Source: Chara braunii (Eukaryota; Streptophyta; Charophyceae; Charales; Characeae). Taken from it: a stretch of DNA of 26,788 nt. Each line of letters opens with the position of its first letter. The first letter of the stretch is position 1. Both the position numbers and the translations under genes were made by a program. Shown here piece after piece: positions 18,955 to 26,788 of this stretch. Below the pieces are notes generated by a model, which saw only the letters and a list, made by a program, of their open reading frames with translations, was not told the DNA's origin and made no database searches. The stretch is taken from contig BFEA01000085.1 in NCBI GenBank assembly GCA_003427395.1, forward strand, positions 3,397,029-3,423,816. The letters are read 5' to 3'.

Positions 18955-19074
18955 TTGGTTGGCTGGAGGTTGGGGCTTGCATGGCTGAGGCGAAGGGTTT
19001 GAGCATGGAGATTGGTTGGCTGGAGGTTGGGGCTTGCATGGCTGAGGCGAAGGGTTTGAGTATGGAGATTGGTT
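18955..19074 (+). repeat. 57-bp tandem direct duplication
   Basis: GGTTGGCTGGAGGTTGGGGC..., through CATGGAGATT, occurs twice with a 57-bp step (GGCTGGAGG at 18961 and 19018). By eye the copies differ at a single base, GAGCATGG versus GAGTATGG, so the duplication is recent. A third partial start, GGTTGGAGTT, follows. Confidence 0.95.
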
Positions 19075-19239
19075 GGAGTTAACTCCGTGTAGTGTGTGGA
19101 CTTTTGCTTGACTCTTTGATGTGGTTGCTGGTATGTTTTGTGACTTGGATTATTGGATTGGACTGCCTTGCGATCTTATATATGTGCATGAGGAGACCGA
19201 CTGTGATTGTGAGATGTGATCGTCACACGTTCATTCCCA

Positions 19240-19286
19240 TATGAGTATATATGTGTGTATATATGTATGTATGTGTACCTATGTAG
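19240..19286 (+). repeat. TATG/ATGT microsatellite
   Basis: An alternating TATATATGTGTGTATATATGTATGTATGTG-like tract with a few interruptions. Simple-sequence DNA. Confidence 0.85.
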
Positions 19287-19620
19287 GGTACTTGTGTGGC
19301 CTGAAAGGGCCCTTGTGCTAAGAAGTTAATCAGGGGTTGGGCTAGTAGAGAAAGGATGACCCCATTACTTATATAACTGCTTCTTGAAGAAATTGTGGTC
19401 GGACGTTAGCCCTGAGCCTAGAGTACGATAGTCCTCGCCCAGGACGACCCAGATCCCAGGGCTAGCTCTGAAAAGGTCCACTTCTGATAAAAGTCGAAGG
19501 TATTTTCCTTGTTGGGATTTATTTTGGTGGAACGATAAAATTCCGGGCGGAAGGGTCAGCGTGTTGCTGGTGATGCGCCAGACAACTCACCACCGCTCCA
19601 AGTCCCTTCCTGGCCTAGGG

Positions 19621-19668
19621 ACCGCCTTACCCCGCACCCCTTGGAACACCTCAAGGTGAGAAGGCGGT
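19621..19668. repeat. Nested hairpin of about 48 nt
   Basis: ACCGCCTT (19621-19628) pairs with AAGGCGGT (19661-19668). Inside it CCCTTG (about 19638-19643) pairs with CAAGGT/G (about 19652-19657). A strong RNA or DNA stem is possible; no protein context and no terminator role is claimed. Confidence 0.6.
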
Positions 19669-19689
19669 AAAGCCCTCAGGCCGGTTTTG

Positions 19690-20600
19690 TGCCCACTAAA
19701 GGGTTACCTCCCCTCAGCACGCACTTCAGCCGACGCCTGAGCGTCGGGAATGACCCCATGGCTCAGAATAGGCCATTCGGGTATGGGCACCACATAATGC
19801 GCTGTCATTGCAGTTACTTACGTAGCGCTGCATGGTGAATTGGTATGTGTAGATCCAACATCCGCGCGATCTTATATTAAGTCCGCATGCGCAGCACTCG
19901 CCGATTCTCGCACTAAAACGTTATGGGCCAGGCGACGAGACCACGAGCGCGATATGGTCAGTAAACTCGGGGCTTTGGTATCGCGGAGCGGCACGTGGGC
20001 GAAGGACTAGTCCCAGTCGGCCTATGGGAGCCCGTGTACGAGCCTCACTATCCCGGACAAGGACTTGTTTATGGGTAGGATACCGGGCCTCCCCCGCGCG
20101 CGAGTCGTCTGGGGCATGTCTACCCCTTCCATTCTAGGAGGTCACTAAACGAATGAGAGTAGGAGTGAGCCTTCCTTTTTTGTTTGAGCTTTCATGGTTG
20201 GACGTTATAGTCCATGGAGGCCGTCAAAGTCAAACCCCTTGATGTTTGACCACTACGATAACTTAAAGTTGTCTACTCAACCCCTCTGCACAGGGTGCAG
20301 AAGAGGGTGTGGTCTCCAACCGCACATGGCAGTTGTCCAGCGTCGAGAGGATTAACCCTCTAGGCGCATGTCAACCGATACTTGAGTGTCGAACGCGGCC
20401 CTCGCGATTAACAAGGGCCACGTGAGTATGGGTACTACATAGTACGCCATCGTTGCGACCGCTTGAGTACGGTTGCATTACGAGTCGATGTGAGTAATCC
20501 TGCGTCCGTGCGGTTTTATATCGAGTCTCGCGCTCGGCGCCTACCGGACTTCCGCATTGAAGAGTTATGGGATGGTTGCCAAGGGGCTAGGAGCGTTGTC
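19690..20600 (+). repeat. Pair of diverged direct repeats, 645 bp apart
   Basis: About 19700-19955 and 20345-20580 align along their length: GTATGGGCACCACATAATGCGC (19781) with GTATGGGTACTACATAGTACGC (20426), then CATCCGCGCGATCTTATATT with GCGTCCGTGCGGTTTTATAT, then AAAACGTTATGGG with GAAGAGTTATGGG. Identity is moderate, so the duplication is old. After the first copy, TTTGGTATCGCGGAGC (19976-19991) loosely resembles a Met-tRNA primer site, so the pair could be decayed LTR sequence; this is weak. Confidence 0.65.
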
Positions 20601-21102
20601 ACGTAGTTTGTGTTGTGCCGTCTTGTGTGTATGTGTGTGTGTCACTGTCTGCGTCCGTTAGAGTAGTGTGCGCGTGGTGTGTGGGATGCGTCCTAGTCGA
20701 CCGGCGTCGAGCCGTGCCTGGGGCTTCAGCCCCCCCCAGGATGTCGGTTCGCGTGCGGGTCCGATAGGCGTATTANCGCNNGTANCCCCTATGCTACAGC
20801 GAACGAGAAACGCCCTCGGCTGGTCCACCTCTGCGATTGCAACCGAGTAACTTTCGTACTGTGGACTGGTAGCTCGGCGGGGATACGCCCACTGAAGGGA
20901 GGTAACAGCTCTCGCAAGGTGGAGGTAAGTTGTGCCTCGCGTAGGCCCTATCCTGTCGTAGGGGCTCGCGAGAGGTATGGCTGGCGCACTCGGCCGGAGC
21001 GGCCTAAGGAAGCTCCATTTGTGTGTTCGCGCCAAAGTTGGTCTAGCTCTTGCGTGACGCGGCCGAGAGGGTCCCGCGCTACCTCTGAGTGGTGTCGGAC
21101 CG
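20601..21102. other. Noncoding stretch with ambiguous bases
   Basis: No gene is recognised. Ambiguous bases lie at 20776, 20780, 20781 and 20785. The long open frame on the minus strand that runs from here into gag (20658-21524) crosses these Ns and overlaps a recognisable capsid domain on the + strand, so it is not taken as a gene. Confidence 0.5.
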
Positions 21103-22200
21103 ATGCGCTCGACATCGCATTCAAGTTCGCCTTCGAGTCCACGGTCGGGACCACCGAAGTCTCCCAAAGGAAAGAAGGACCCCACCTCACAGCCTGAGAA
21201 ATCGAAAAGAAGAGAGAAAATCAAAATGAAATTGCCTTTTACTTTCTGCAATAAAAGGAAAAAAAATATGCTTTTGTGGATAGCTGAGATCCAAACGTAC
21301 GTTGGAACAACTCCTGTCAAGGAACCATTCCAAGTTGCTTTCTCAACGTCTTGCTTGGGAGGGGAAGCGAAAGAATGGGTACTGGCAGAGGCTAATGCCG
21401 CAGGGTTTGAAGACATTGGTGAGTGGGCTGGTACTTTGACCTTGAAGCAGTTCCTTGCAAAGATCAAGGAACGATTCTTGGATAAGACCATAGCTGGTAA
21501 GGCCTTTGACCAGCTCACCTCCATTGGTCAAAAGCACTGGACCTCAGTAGAGTCTCTGTCAAGGGAGGTCGACCAGTTGCTGCAGGTTCCAGGATTGAAC
21601 CTGCAAGATAACCAAGTCTTGTATATTTACTCCAGTGCTCTGCCCGAGCTAATTCGCAGACAGCTTATGGCGGAGTCCAAATCAGGTAGGTATAATTACA
21701 GGCAATTTCGAGATTTGGCTCTCCAACAAGAGCAAATGACATCTCAGGTCAATAACTTTTATGCATCTGTTGTTAAGTATGGTGGTGGTGCAGGAACAGT
21801 AAAGCGTGTACTTTGGCGCCAAAAGCGCCAGGACCATACCCTTGTCGTCTTTGACGACGAAACTGTGGAGAGGTGGCCATTGGAGGCCGAGGGTGTGGCA
21901 AACAACAGTGATTCCGGGAAGGGGGAAGTCACTGCTGCCATGGTCAACAAGGGAGGACCATGACCGCCAGGTAAGAAGAAGAGACCACGCTCCTTTTCCG
22001 AACATCCCAGCATTGCGGCAGGGAAGCCTTGGGAGAAAATGGGAATGACATAGGACACGTAGCAAGAAAGAATGAACAATGCCCAATGCCTAAAGTGTGG
22101 CGTTGCTGGGCACGTAATTGCGTGGTGCCCGCTCATTCGAAATAAGAACCTAAAAGGGAGCAGCCAGCAGGAGTAGCATCTGCTCCTACTGAGTCTAAGG
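21103..22200 (+). pseudogene. gag capsid and zinc knuckle of element 3 (stops)
   Basis: Open from 21103 to TGA 21961-21963. A Ser/Pro/Lys-rich lead (SPRSGPPKSPKGKK) is followed by the capsid domain: LPFTFCNKRKKNMLLWIAEI, FSTSCLGGEAKEWVL, LTLKQFLAKIKERFLD, LSREVDQLLQVPGLN and ELIRRQLMAES, the usual retrotransposon gag order. The same frame continues past three stops (21961, 22051, 22060) to an intact nucleocapsid knuckle CLKCGVAGHVIAWC (22087-22128), fitting CX2CX4HX4C exactly. The capsid half is well preserved; the stops look like point mutations. Confidence 0.9.
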
Positions 22201-22256
22201 GTTTGGACCAGATTTAAGGTAAGGCGCCGACTAACCCTTCCAACCCTTCGACTCGC

Positions 22257-23003
22257 ATGACAGAGGATGGTTCTTCTTCGGCCCATCGTCCAGAACACCC
22301 TCAAACTGTCTTACGTTTTGTCTCTCTGGACGACTCTCTTGACGAGCTTGGTAACGAGTTGCTGGCATTACGAAGCTCGTGGGCTAAGAAAGCAAAGTCT
22401 AAGGGTAACCTACTACTCGCGGATGTAGAGATTGCGCACACACGCGTAGGTGCACTATTAGACTCAGGATCCACGCGATCCTACATTTTCAAGAAGGCGA
22501 TTCGTAAGTTACATCTCGGAATGAAGGTAAAAACTTTGTCTCGACCTATCACGTCTGTTCTTGCGGACAAAAGCACGATTACTGTCTCACAATACGTTGA
22601 TCATGTCAAATGTTGGATTCGCACACGAGAAGGTAAGAAAATTCTACACGAGGTATCTTTTCTTATCGAGAAAAACCTTCCCTTTGACTTGATTTTGGGT
22701 ATGGACTGGCACGAGGAAGCCAACCCCGATATTAAGTGCAGAGAAAAGGTCGTGCAACTACGAGACGCACAATGTGAACTGAAGGTCATCAAGTTATATC
22801 ACAAGTTTGGCTCTGACTCTAACTTGTCTTTTTGTTGTATGAGTTATCCGGGTTTTCGATCGATGGTCGCAAAGAAGAGGTTGAAACAGGAAGTTATGAT
22901 GGTACTCGTGAAACAGGTTGGCGAGTCCTCTACTTCCTATCCCCTCTCGATTCAGAAACTTCTCGATGAGTATAAAGATTTATCCTTAGAACCGATAGGA
23001 TAA
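22257..23003 (+). pseudogene. Protease of element 3 (well preserved)
   Basis: An open frame of 248 codons, part of a broken pol. The retropepsin active site GALLDSGSTRSYIF is at about 22449-22490 (D-S-G-S-T), and the second conserved block FDLILGMDWHEEANPDI at about 22684-22735. Both key motifs are intact. The C-terminal part SIQKLLDEYKDL leads to the RT linker but ends at TAA 23001-23003. In an intact element it would be read as part of pol, so it is taken as a domain fragment and not as a separate gene. Confidence 0.88.
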
Positions 23004-23099
23004 CTTAGCGTGCTATTAAGCACACTATTGAAATCATTCCTGGTAGCAAGACTCCCAAGGGCCTAGGGAACTTGAGGAACTGAGAAAACAACTCCAGGA

Positions 23100-23890
23100 C
23101 CTGACTGAAAAGGATGGATTCGCCTTAGCTCTTCTCCTTACGACGCTCCTGTTTTGTTTATGCCTAAAAAGGAAGGTGAGTTACGGTTGTGTATCGACTA
23201 TAGAGGGCTGAACTCTGTCACTGTCAGGAATGCCGAACCCCTACCACGTATTGATGATCTGTTGGATCAGTTGCAGGGCTGTAAATACTTCAATAAGATT
23301 GATCTGAAGTCTGGGTATCACCAAATCGAGGTGGAACCTGCGGATCAACTGCCTTCCGAACCAGGTATGAACACTATGAATTTGTGGTTATGCCCTTCGG
23401 ATTGACGAATGCCCCAGCGACCTTCCAAAGATCTATGAATGAGTTGTTTCGACCGTGGTAGGACCAGTTCGTCATTGTATATCTTGATGATATTCTAGCG
23501 TATAACAAAACACTAGAAGATCACGAGAAACACTTACGTCTAATACTTGGGAAATTGCGCGAGGGCAATTTTAAGTTAAATCCCAAGAAATCTGAATTTG
23601 CTAAGTCTGAAGTTTTGTACTTAGGACATATAGTAAATGAAGATGGGCTGAGGGCAGAGGCAAAGAAGATTGCAGCGATTAGAGATTGGCCACAACCTAA
23701 GTCCCTTACTGATCCTCGCTCCTTCCTTGGTTTAGCAAGTTACTACAGAAAGTTTGTTAGGAACTTCTCACTGATTGCTGAACCAATAAGAAGATTGCTG
23801 AAGAAAGGAACTATGTGGTTATGGGATAAGGATTGTGAGTCATCCTTTAGGAAACTAAAGCATGTCTTGAATCACTACCCTGTGTTGAAA
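23100..23890 (+). pseudogene. Reverse transcriptase of element 3 (broken)
   Basis: [17 protein letters not shown] then [31 protein letters not shown] and [14 protein letters not shown] follow from about 23128 to 23345. A frameshift near 23350-23390 leads to [19 protein letters not shown] in the next frame, then TAG at 23459-23461 within the fingers/palm. The catalytic YLDDILAY box is intact at 23480-23503 (both Asp). KFKL-like GNFKLNPKKSEF, YLGHIVNEDGL and RSFLGLASYYRKFVRNFS (thumb) follow without break to RNase H. Confidence 0.92.
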
Positions 23891-24319
23891 ATCGCTGACC
23901 CATCCCTTCCCTTCATTGTCACAACTGACGCAAGTCAGTATGGTATTGGCGTTGTCCTTCAACAGGATGACGGTAAAGGCTACAGACTAGTTGAGTTTAT
24001 GTTTGCACACCTACCTACTGAAAAGGTTGCCAATTCTACCTATGAGAGGGAACTGTATGTTTTAGTCTGTGATTTGCAAACTTGGAGGCACTATTTGTTA
24101 GGGAGACACTTCACGGTGTATTCTGACCATTCTACCTTGAAGTGGATCAAGACACAACCCAAACTCTCTGACAAACTAGTACGATGGTCTGCCATTATTG
24201 ATACCTTCGATTTTGAGTTGAAAACGATCAAAGGAAAGTCTAATGTGGTGGCAGATGTATTGTCTAGAAGAAGTGACTTCTTTGGAAGTTTAGAGCAATT
24301 GTCTCTTATTTGGATGTAG
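23891..24319 (+). pseudogene. RNase H of element 3 (catalytic residues kept)
   Basis: VLKIADPSLPFIVTTDASQYGIG (first Asp, near 23930), STYERELYVLVCDLQTWRHYL (Glu, near 24045), FTVYSDHSTLKWI (Asp, near 24122) and KSNVVADVLSRR (last Asp, near 24255) give the full set of four acidic residues. The domain is open in the same frame as the downstream half of RT and ends at TAG 24317-24319, shortly after DVLSRRSDFF, where the integrase linker should go on. Confidence 0.9.
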
Positions 24320-24351
24320 GGCAGGAAGTAAAAGAAAAGATTCGTCAAGGA

Positions 24352-24607
24352 TATGCATCAAATCCTATATCTTCCTTCATACCCTTCCATTCAAAGCGTT
24401 CTCTCACTTCGACATACGTTTTCTTGAATCCAAAGTGTCCCTCAAAGTCATGACATTCCCCAATCATCAAACTTTTAATCTCTTCTTTATGAGGGATGCA
24501 CAGTCTTTGTTCAATTTGGTCCATTAAGAAAAGTAAACCATCAGTGATCTTATAGTTAGGAAATAGAGATGGATCTTTTTGTACAATGTTAATGATAGGT
24601 TTCCATG
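24352..24607 (-). pseudogene. Integrase zinc-binding segment of element 3, inverted
   Basis: On the + strand this stretch makes no sense, but its reverse complement reads DPSLFPNYKITDGLLFLMDQ, IEQRLCIPHKEEIKSLM, ECHDFEGHFGFKKTYVEV and RFEWKGMKEDI: the N-terminal part of the gypsy integrase zinc finger with both zinc His residues (in ECHD and GHFG). The two Cys ligands (TCLVCQ) follow on the + strand at about 24613-24640. So about 250 bp are flipped in place. The borders lie near GGATATGCATC (about 24350) and ACTTATGTGCAT (about 24610), which share a TAT(G)..GCAT motif. Confidence 0.88.
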
Positions 24608-25600
24608 TACTAACTTATGTGCATACCTGTCTGGTGTGTCAGAGGAAAAAACCGTCACATGAGAACCCACTCGGTCTCTTGAGACCATTGTCGATTCCTA
24701 GTGAACCATGTGAGTCCATCTCTATGGATTTTATGAGCCTCATCAAGAGTCGCAATGACAATAGCCAGGCGATGGTGATTGTAGATCGTTTCTCCAAATA
24801 CACAATGTTCATTCCCTTACCCGCTGAAGCGAAAACTGAACTTGTGATTCAAAAGTTTCAGATGCGATGGGTAACTGAGTATGGGTTTCCCCTATCTATT
24901 GTGTCTGAAAGAGATACAAGATTCACAAGTATGCCATGACAAAAGTTGATGGAGGCATACGGTACTCGTTTGACGATGTCGTCAGGACGACCATCCTGAA
25001 ACGAATGGCCAAAGTGAGCAAATGAACCGTCTGTGCCAACAGTTGTTGCGCATGTATGTGAGGCCTGATCAAATTGATTGGGATGAAAACCTGCCTAAGA
25101 TAGCCAGTGCATATAACAGTAGTGTCCACACTGCAACTGGACGCACCCCTAATGCACTACACAAAGGTTGGAAACCCAGACGTCCCATTGATGTTCTAAC
25201 TCGGGACCAGTTTCTTAGATTACCACCAGGGACTCGTGAGTATGCAGTAATGTTTCAGCAAGACATACAAAAGGTAAAAGAGAACCTAAAGAAAGCTCAA
25301 GATCAAATGATAACCCAAGCTAATAAGCGTCGCCGACCTTCATCTTTTAAGGTAGGAGATCTAGTCTGGGTCAAGTCTAAAGAGTTCTCGCTGGAAGAAA
25401 ACATCTCGCAGAAACTGCTGCCCGTCTATTTTGGACCCTGGGAGGTTCTTAAAGTCATAGGAGATGATGAGGGATCGTCATACCGAATAGATATCCCTCC
25501 TCACCTCAGAACCTATTCCGTCTTCCATGCCTCCAAACTGTTACCTTATATGGAAGGAAATGAATTCCCAAACAGACCATCAATGATACCCCCTTCCATG
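24608..25600 (+). pseudogene. Integrase core and C-terminal domain of element 3 (broken)
   Basis: TCLVCQRKKPSHE and GLLRPLSIPSEPCESISMDFM (first Asp of the catalytic DDE, about 24727) are followed by VDRFSKYTMFIPL, then IVSERDTRFTS (second Asp; SER replaces the usual SDR). A stop at 24938-24940 and a frameshift near 24993 interrupt it. In the next frame HPETNGQSEQMNRL holds the catalytic Glu. The open part to 25795 has WDENLPKIASAYNSSVH, FKVGDLVWVKSKEF and the GPY/F-type motif KLLPVYFGPWEVLKVI (about 25411-25460). Confidence 0.9.
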
Positions 25601-25609
25601 GATGGAGGA

Positions 25610-25795
25610 TACGAAGTAGATAAAATCATTGAGCATGGGTATTTCTCCACCGGAGGACGTGGACGCCCGCAGAAGCAGTTCAAGGTAAGATTCAAAAGTC
25701 AAGCACCTTCTGAAGATAGGTGGTTTCCTAAAAAACAATTACTTGAATCTGCTCCTGACATAGTCTCTGCATACGAAAGAGGGTTAAGGTCTTAA
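25610..25795 (+). pseudogene. Chromodomain of element 3 integrase
   Basis: YEVDKIIEHGYFSTGGRGRP, then QFKVRFKSQAPSEDRWFPKKQL and PDIVSAYE, matches a chromodomain in which the KWxGY part is replaced by VRFKSQ and TW by RW, as in the diverged chromodomains of some chromoviruses. It ends at TAA 25793-25795. Whether histone binding is kept cannot be told: the usual aromatic cage is only partly present (Y at the start, W in DRWFP). Confidence 0.78.
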
Positions 25796-25818
25796 CATTT
25801 CTGCGATGGAACTCGAAA

Positions 25819-25833
25819 TTGGGTCGGCAGGAA
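25819..25833 (+). other. Polypurine tract of element 3
   Basis: GGGTCGGCAGGAA, immediately left of the 3' LTR start, is the only purine-rich run between the pol stop and the LTR. It is imperfect (TC at two positions) but correctly placed to prime plus-strand synthesis. Confidence 0.5.
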
Positions 25834-26785
25834 TGCAGTAACTCGTGTGCAGCAAAGGCTGTATAGGGCTCATACCCGCCCCAGGCCACGTAGAACTTAC
25901 TGTTCTGCGTTGGGCTGTGTGACCAGGCACTGCCCAGGCCATAGACTGCTGCGACCGGTTGTGAGACCAAACGCTGCATATGGAAATTCAAAGGGAGAAG
26001 ATTGGGTTTTGGAACAATCTGAGCCCTTGTCCGCATTGAGATCTGGACGACTGAGGGAGGCAGCATCCGGGGCCTAGCCCCCGAGTCAACACTACATAAG
26101 GGCTGACTCCCCGGCATCAAGATTCATTCAGTCTTGCGTCAATGCTGACTTTCTATTTTGACGAAGACGCTGGCTCTATGCTGATACGCTGGCTAGACGC
26201 TGGCTTTTGGCTGGCACTTGCGAGATACAGCGACATGCTGCTTGCCAGGCATGGTGGCTGGCTTGCTCTTGTCTACTTGGTATGCTGACGTGGCAGTTGC
26301 CACGCGTTGCTGCTGACGTGGCAGTTGCCACGCGTTGCTGCTGAGGTGGCTGCCACGTGTATGAGATGCTGATGTGGCGGCTACATTAGGGAGATTCAGC
26401 TGTTCTGATTCGTCGTTTTCAAGAGGGGATCATGACTGTGGGAGGATCAGAGACACGTACCTGTTTATCTTGAGGTTGATGATGCTCCAGCGCTGATGAT
26501 CGACTTATTGACGTGCCACATGGCACATTGAGGAGAACTTCAGATATCGTTCTGATCATTGTTGCTGAGGTGGCGATATTGGGAAGAGAGCCCGAAGTAG
26601 AAGAGGGCGCAGTATTCTTTTCCACCCTCTAAGTCTCTTTTCCCAACCTCTTGCTTATTCGTTTGTGTATGATTAACCATCTCTTTGTATCTGGGAACGA
26701 TTTCAACTATGATATTTCATCAGCTGGTTGACGACTTGTGGACTTGCATTATCAACCAGTGTCGTCACGGTTTGGGTTCATTACA
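25834..26785 (+). repeat. 3' LTR of element 3 (952 bp)
   Basis: Starts TGCAGTAACTCGTG and ends TTCATTACA like the left LTR, but holds about 344 bp (25995-26338) not found there. This private block has GACGCTGGCT-type repeats (about 26165-26215), an inverted repeat CCCCCGAGTCA / TGACTCCCCGG (about 26077-26115) and two copies, 28 bp apart, of TGACGTGGCAGTTGCCACGC (26286 and 26314), each a hairpin GTGGCA/TGCCAC. The window ends three bases after the LTR. Confidence 0.92.
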
Positions 26786-26788
26786 TTT

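Larger units (their letters stand above)
11744..21103. other. 9.4-kb noncoding insertion splitting gag of element 3
   Basis: The left border falls after GTGCG (11739-11743) and the right border before TGCG (21104-21107), a possible 4-bp duplication (5 bp if GTGCG/ATGCG is allowed one mismatch). The Gag reading on both sides joins in frame there. The first bases hold a small hairpin, ATACCCT-GACA-AGGGTAT. The ends do not match each other as direct or inverted repeats, nor do they read TG...CA. The interior has no recognisable protein but many repeats and hairpins, listed separately. It may be a non-autonomous element, several nested ones, or captured DNA. Confidence 0.55.
9108..26785 (+). mobile_element. 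Element 3: chromovirus with both LTRs and a 9.4-kb internal interruption
   Basis: The two ends carry related LTRs starting TGCAGTAACTCGTG and ending TTCATTACA. Next to the left one is a Met-tRNA primer site; before the right one is a short purine-rich tract. Between them lie gag, protease, RT, RNase H, integrase and chromodomain in Ty3/gypsy order, all +. Gag is split at 11744/21103 by unrelated noncoding DNA; without it the element would be about 8.3 kb. Only three bases follow the right LTR, so a full target duplication cannot be tested; those (TTT) do not match the left flank (GGTTG). Inactivated by stops, frameshifts and an inverted segment. Confidence 0.88.

Noticed and set aside
20658-21524. 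288-codon open frame on the minus strand
   Set aside because: It crosses ambiguous bases and lies opposite a recognisable Gag capsid domain on the + strand; it is the shadow of that gene.
24960-25010. Second hammerhead-like sequence (TTGACGA ... TGAAAC)
   Set aside because: The core C is replaced by T, stem II does not form, and the region is clearly integrase coding (HPETNGQSEQMN).

Overview
The window looks like repeat-dense nuclear DNA of a eukaryote in the green lineage. It holds no prokaryotic operon, no rRNA or tRNA gene and no intact host gene. Nearly all recognisable coding sequence is decayed Ty3/gypsy LTR retrotransposon. Two of the elements are chromoviruses (integrase with a C-terminal chromodomain), one carries a plant-type initiator-Met tRNA primer site, and a hammerhead ribozyme of the type found in plant retrozymes lies at the left end. 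From general recall of protein style, a charophyte alga such as Chara is my best guess; this is inference and was not searched.

Layout. (1) 1-350: a complete-looking type III hammerhead ribozyme (97-156) whose 3' strand runs into a ~54-bp inverted repeat (146-199 / 278-332). (2) ~540-2400: element 1, a decayed gypsy fragment with protease, reverse transcriptase (RT) and the start of RNase H, on the + strand and cut off at both ends. (3) 2401-~8905: element 2, a GC-rich chromovirus with gag, protease, RT, RNase H, integrase, chromodomain and probable 3' LTR, but no 5' LTR; its RT is split by a 522-bp A+T-rich terminal-inverted-repeat transposon (5619-6140). (4) 8906-9107: an A+T-rich spacer with a poly-A tract and a hairpin. 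(5) 9108-26785: element 3, a second chromovirus with both LTRs (9108-9815 and 25834-26785), a primer-binding site, a likely ~1.1-kb spliced leader intron packed with TGACGTGG boxes, a gag gene split by ~9.4 kb of other DNA (11744-21103), then zinc knuckle, protease, RT, RNase H, integrase and chromodomain.

The 9.4-kb interruption has no convincing coding capacity but is full of structure. It holds nested foldback modules near 12.3-12.75 kb, six short hairpins with one conserved loop and changing but paired stems (17027-17690), a tandem array alternating two ~120-bp unit types (about 17.9-18.5 kb), a 57-bp duplication, and a pair of diverged ~250-bp direct repeats 645 bp apart.

No retrotransposon here looks able to move by itself. 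Each has several stops, frameshifts or lost catalytic parts. Element 3 also has a ~250-bp micro-inversion that flips half of the integrase zinc-binding domain onto the minus strand. Many premature stops are CAA/CAG/CGA/TGG-to-stop type, as expected from decay of methylated repeats. All domain assignments rest on motifs read by eye; no database search was run.
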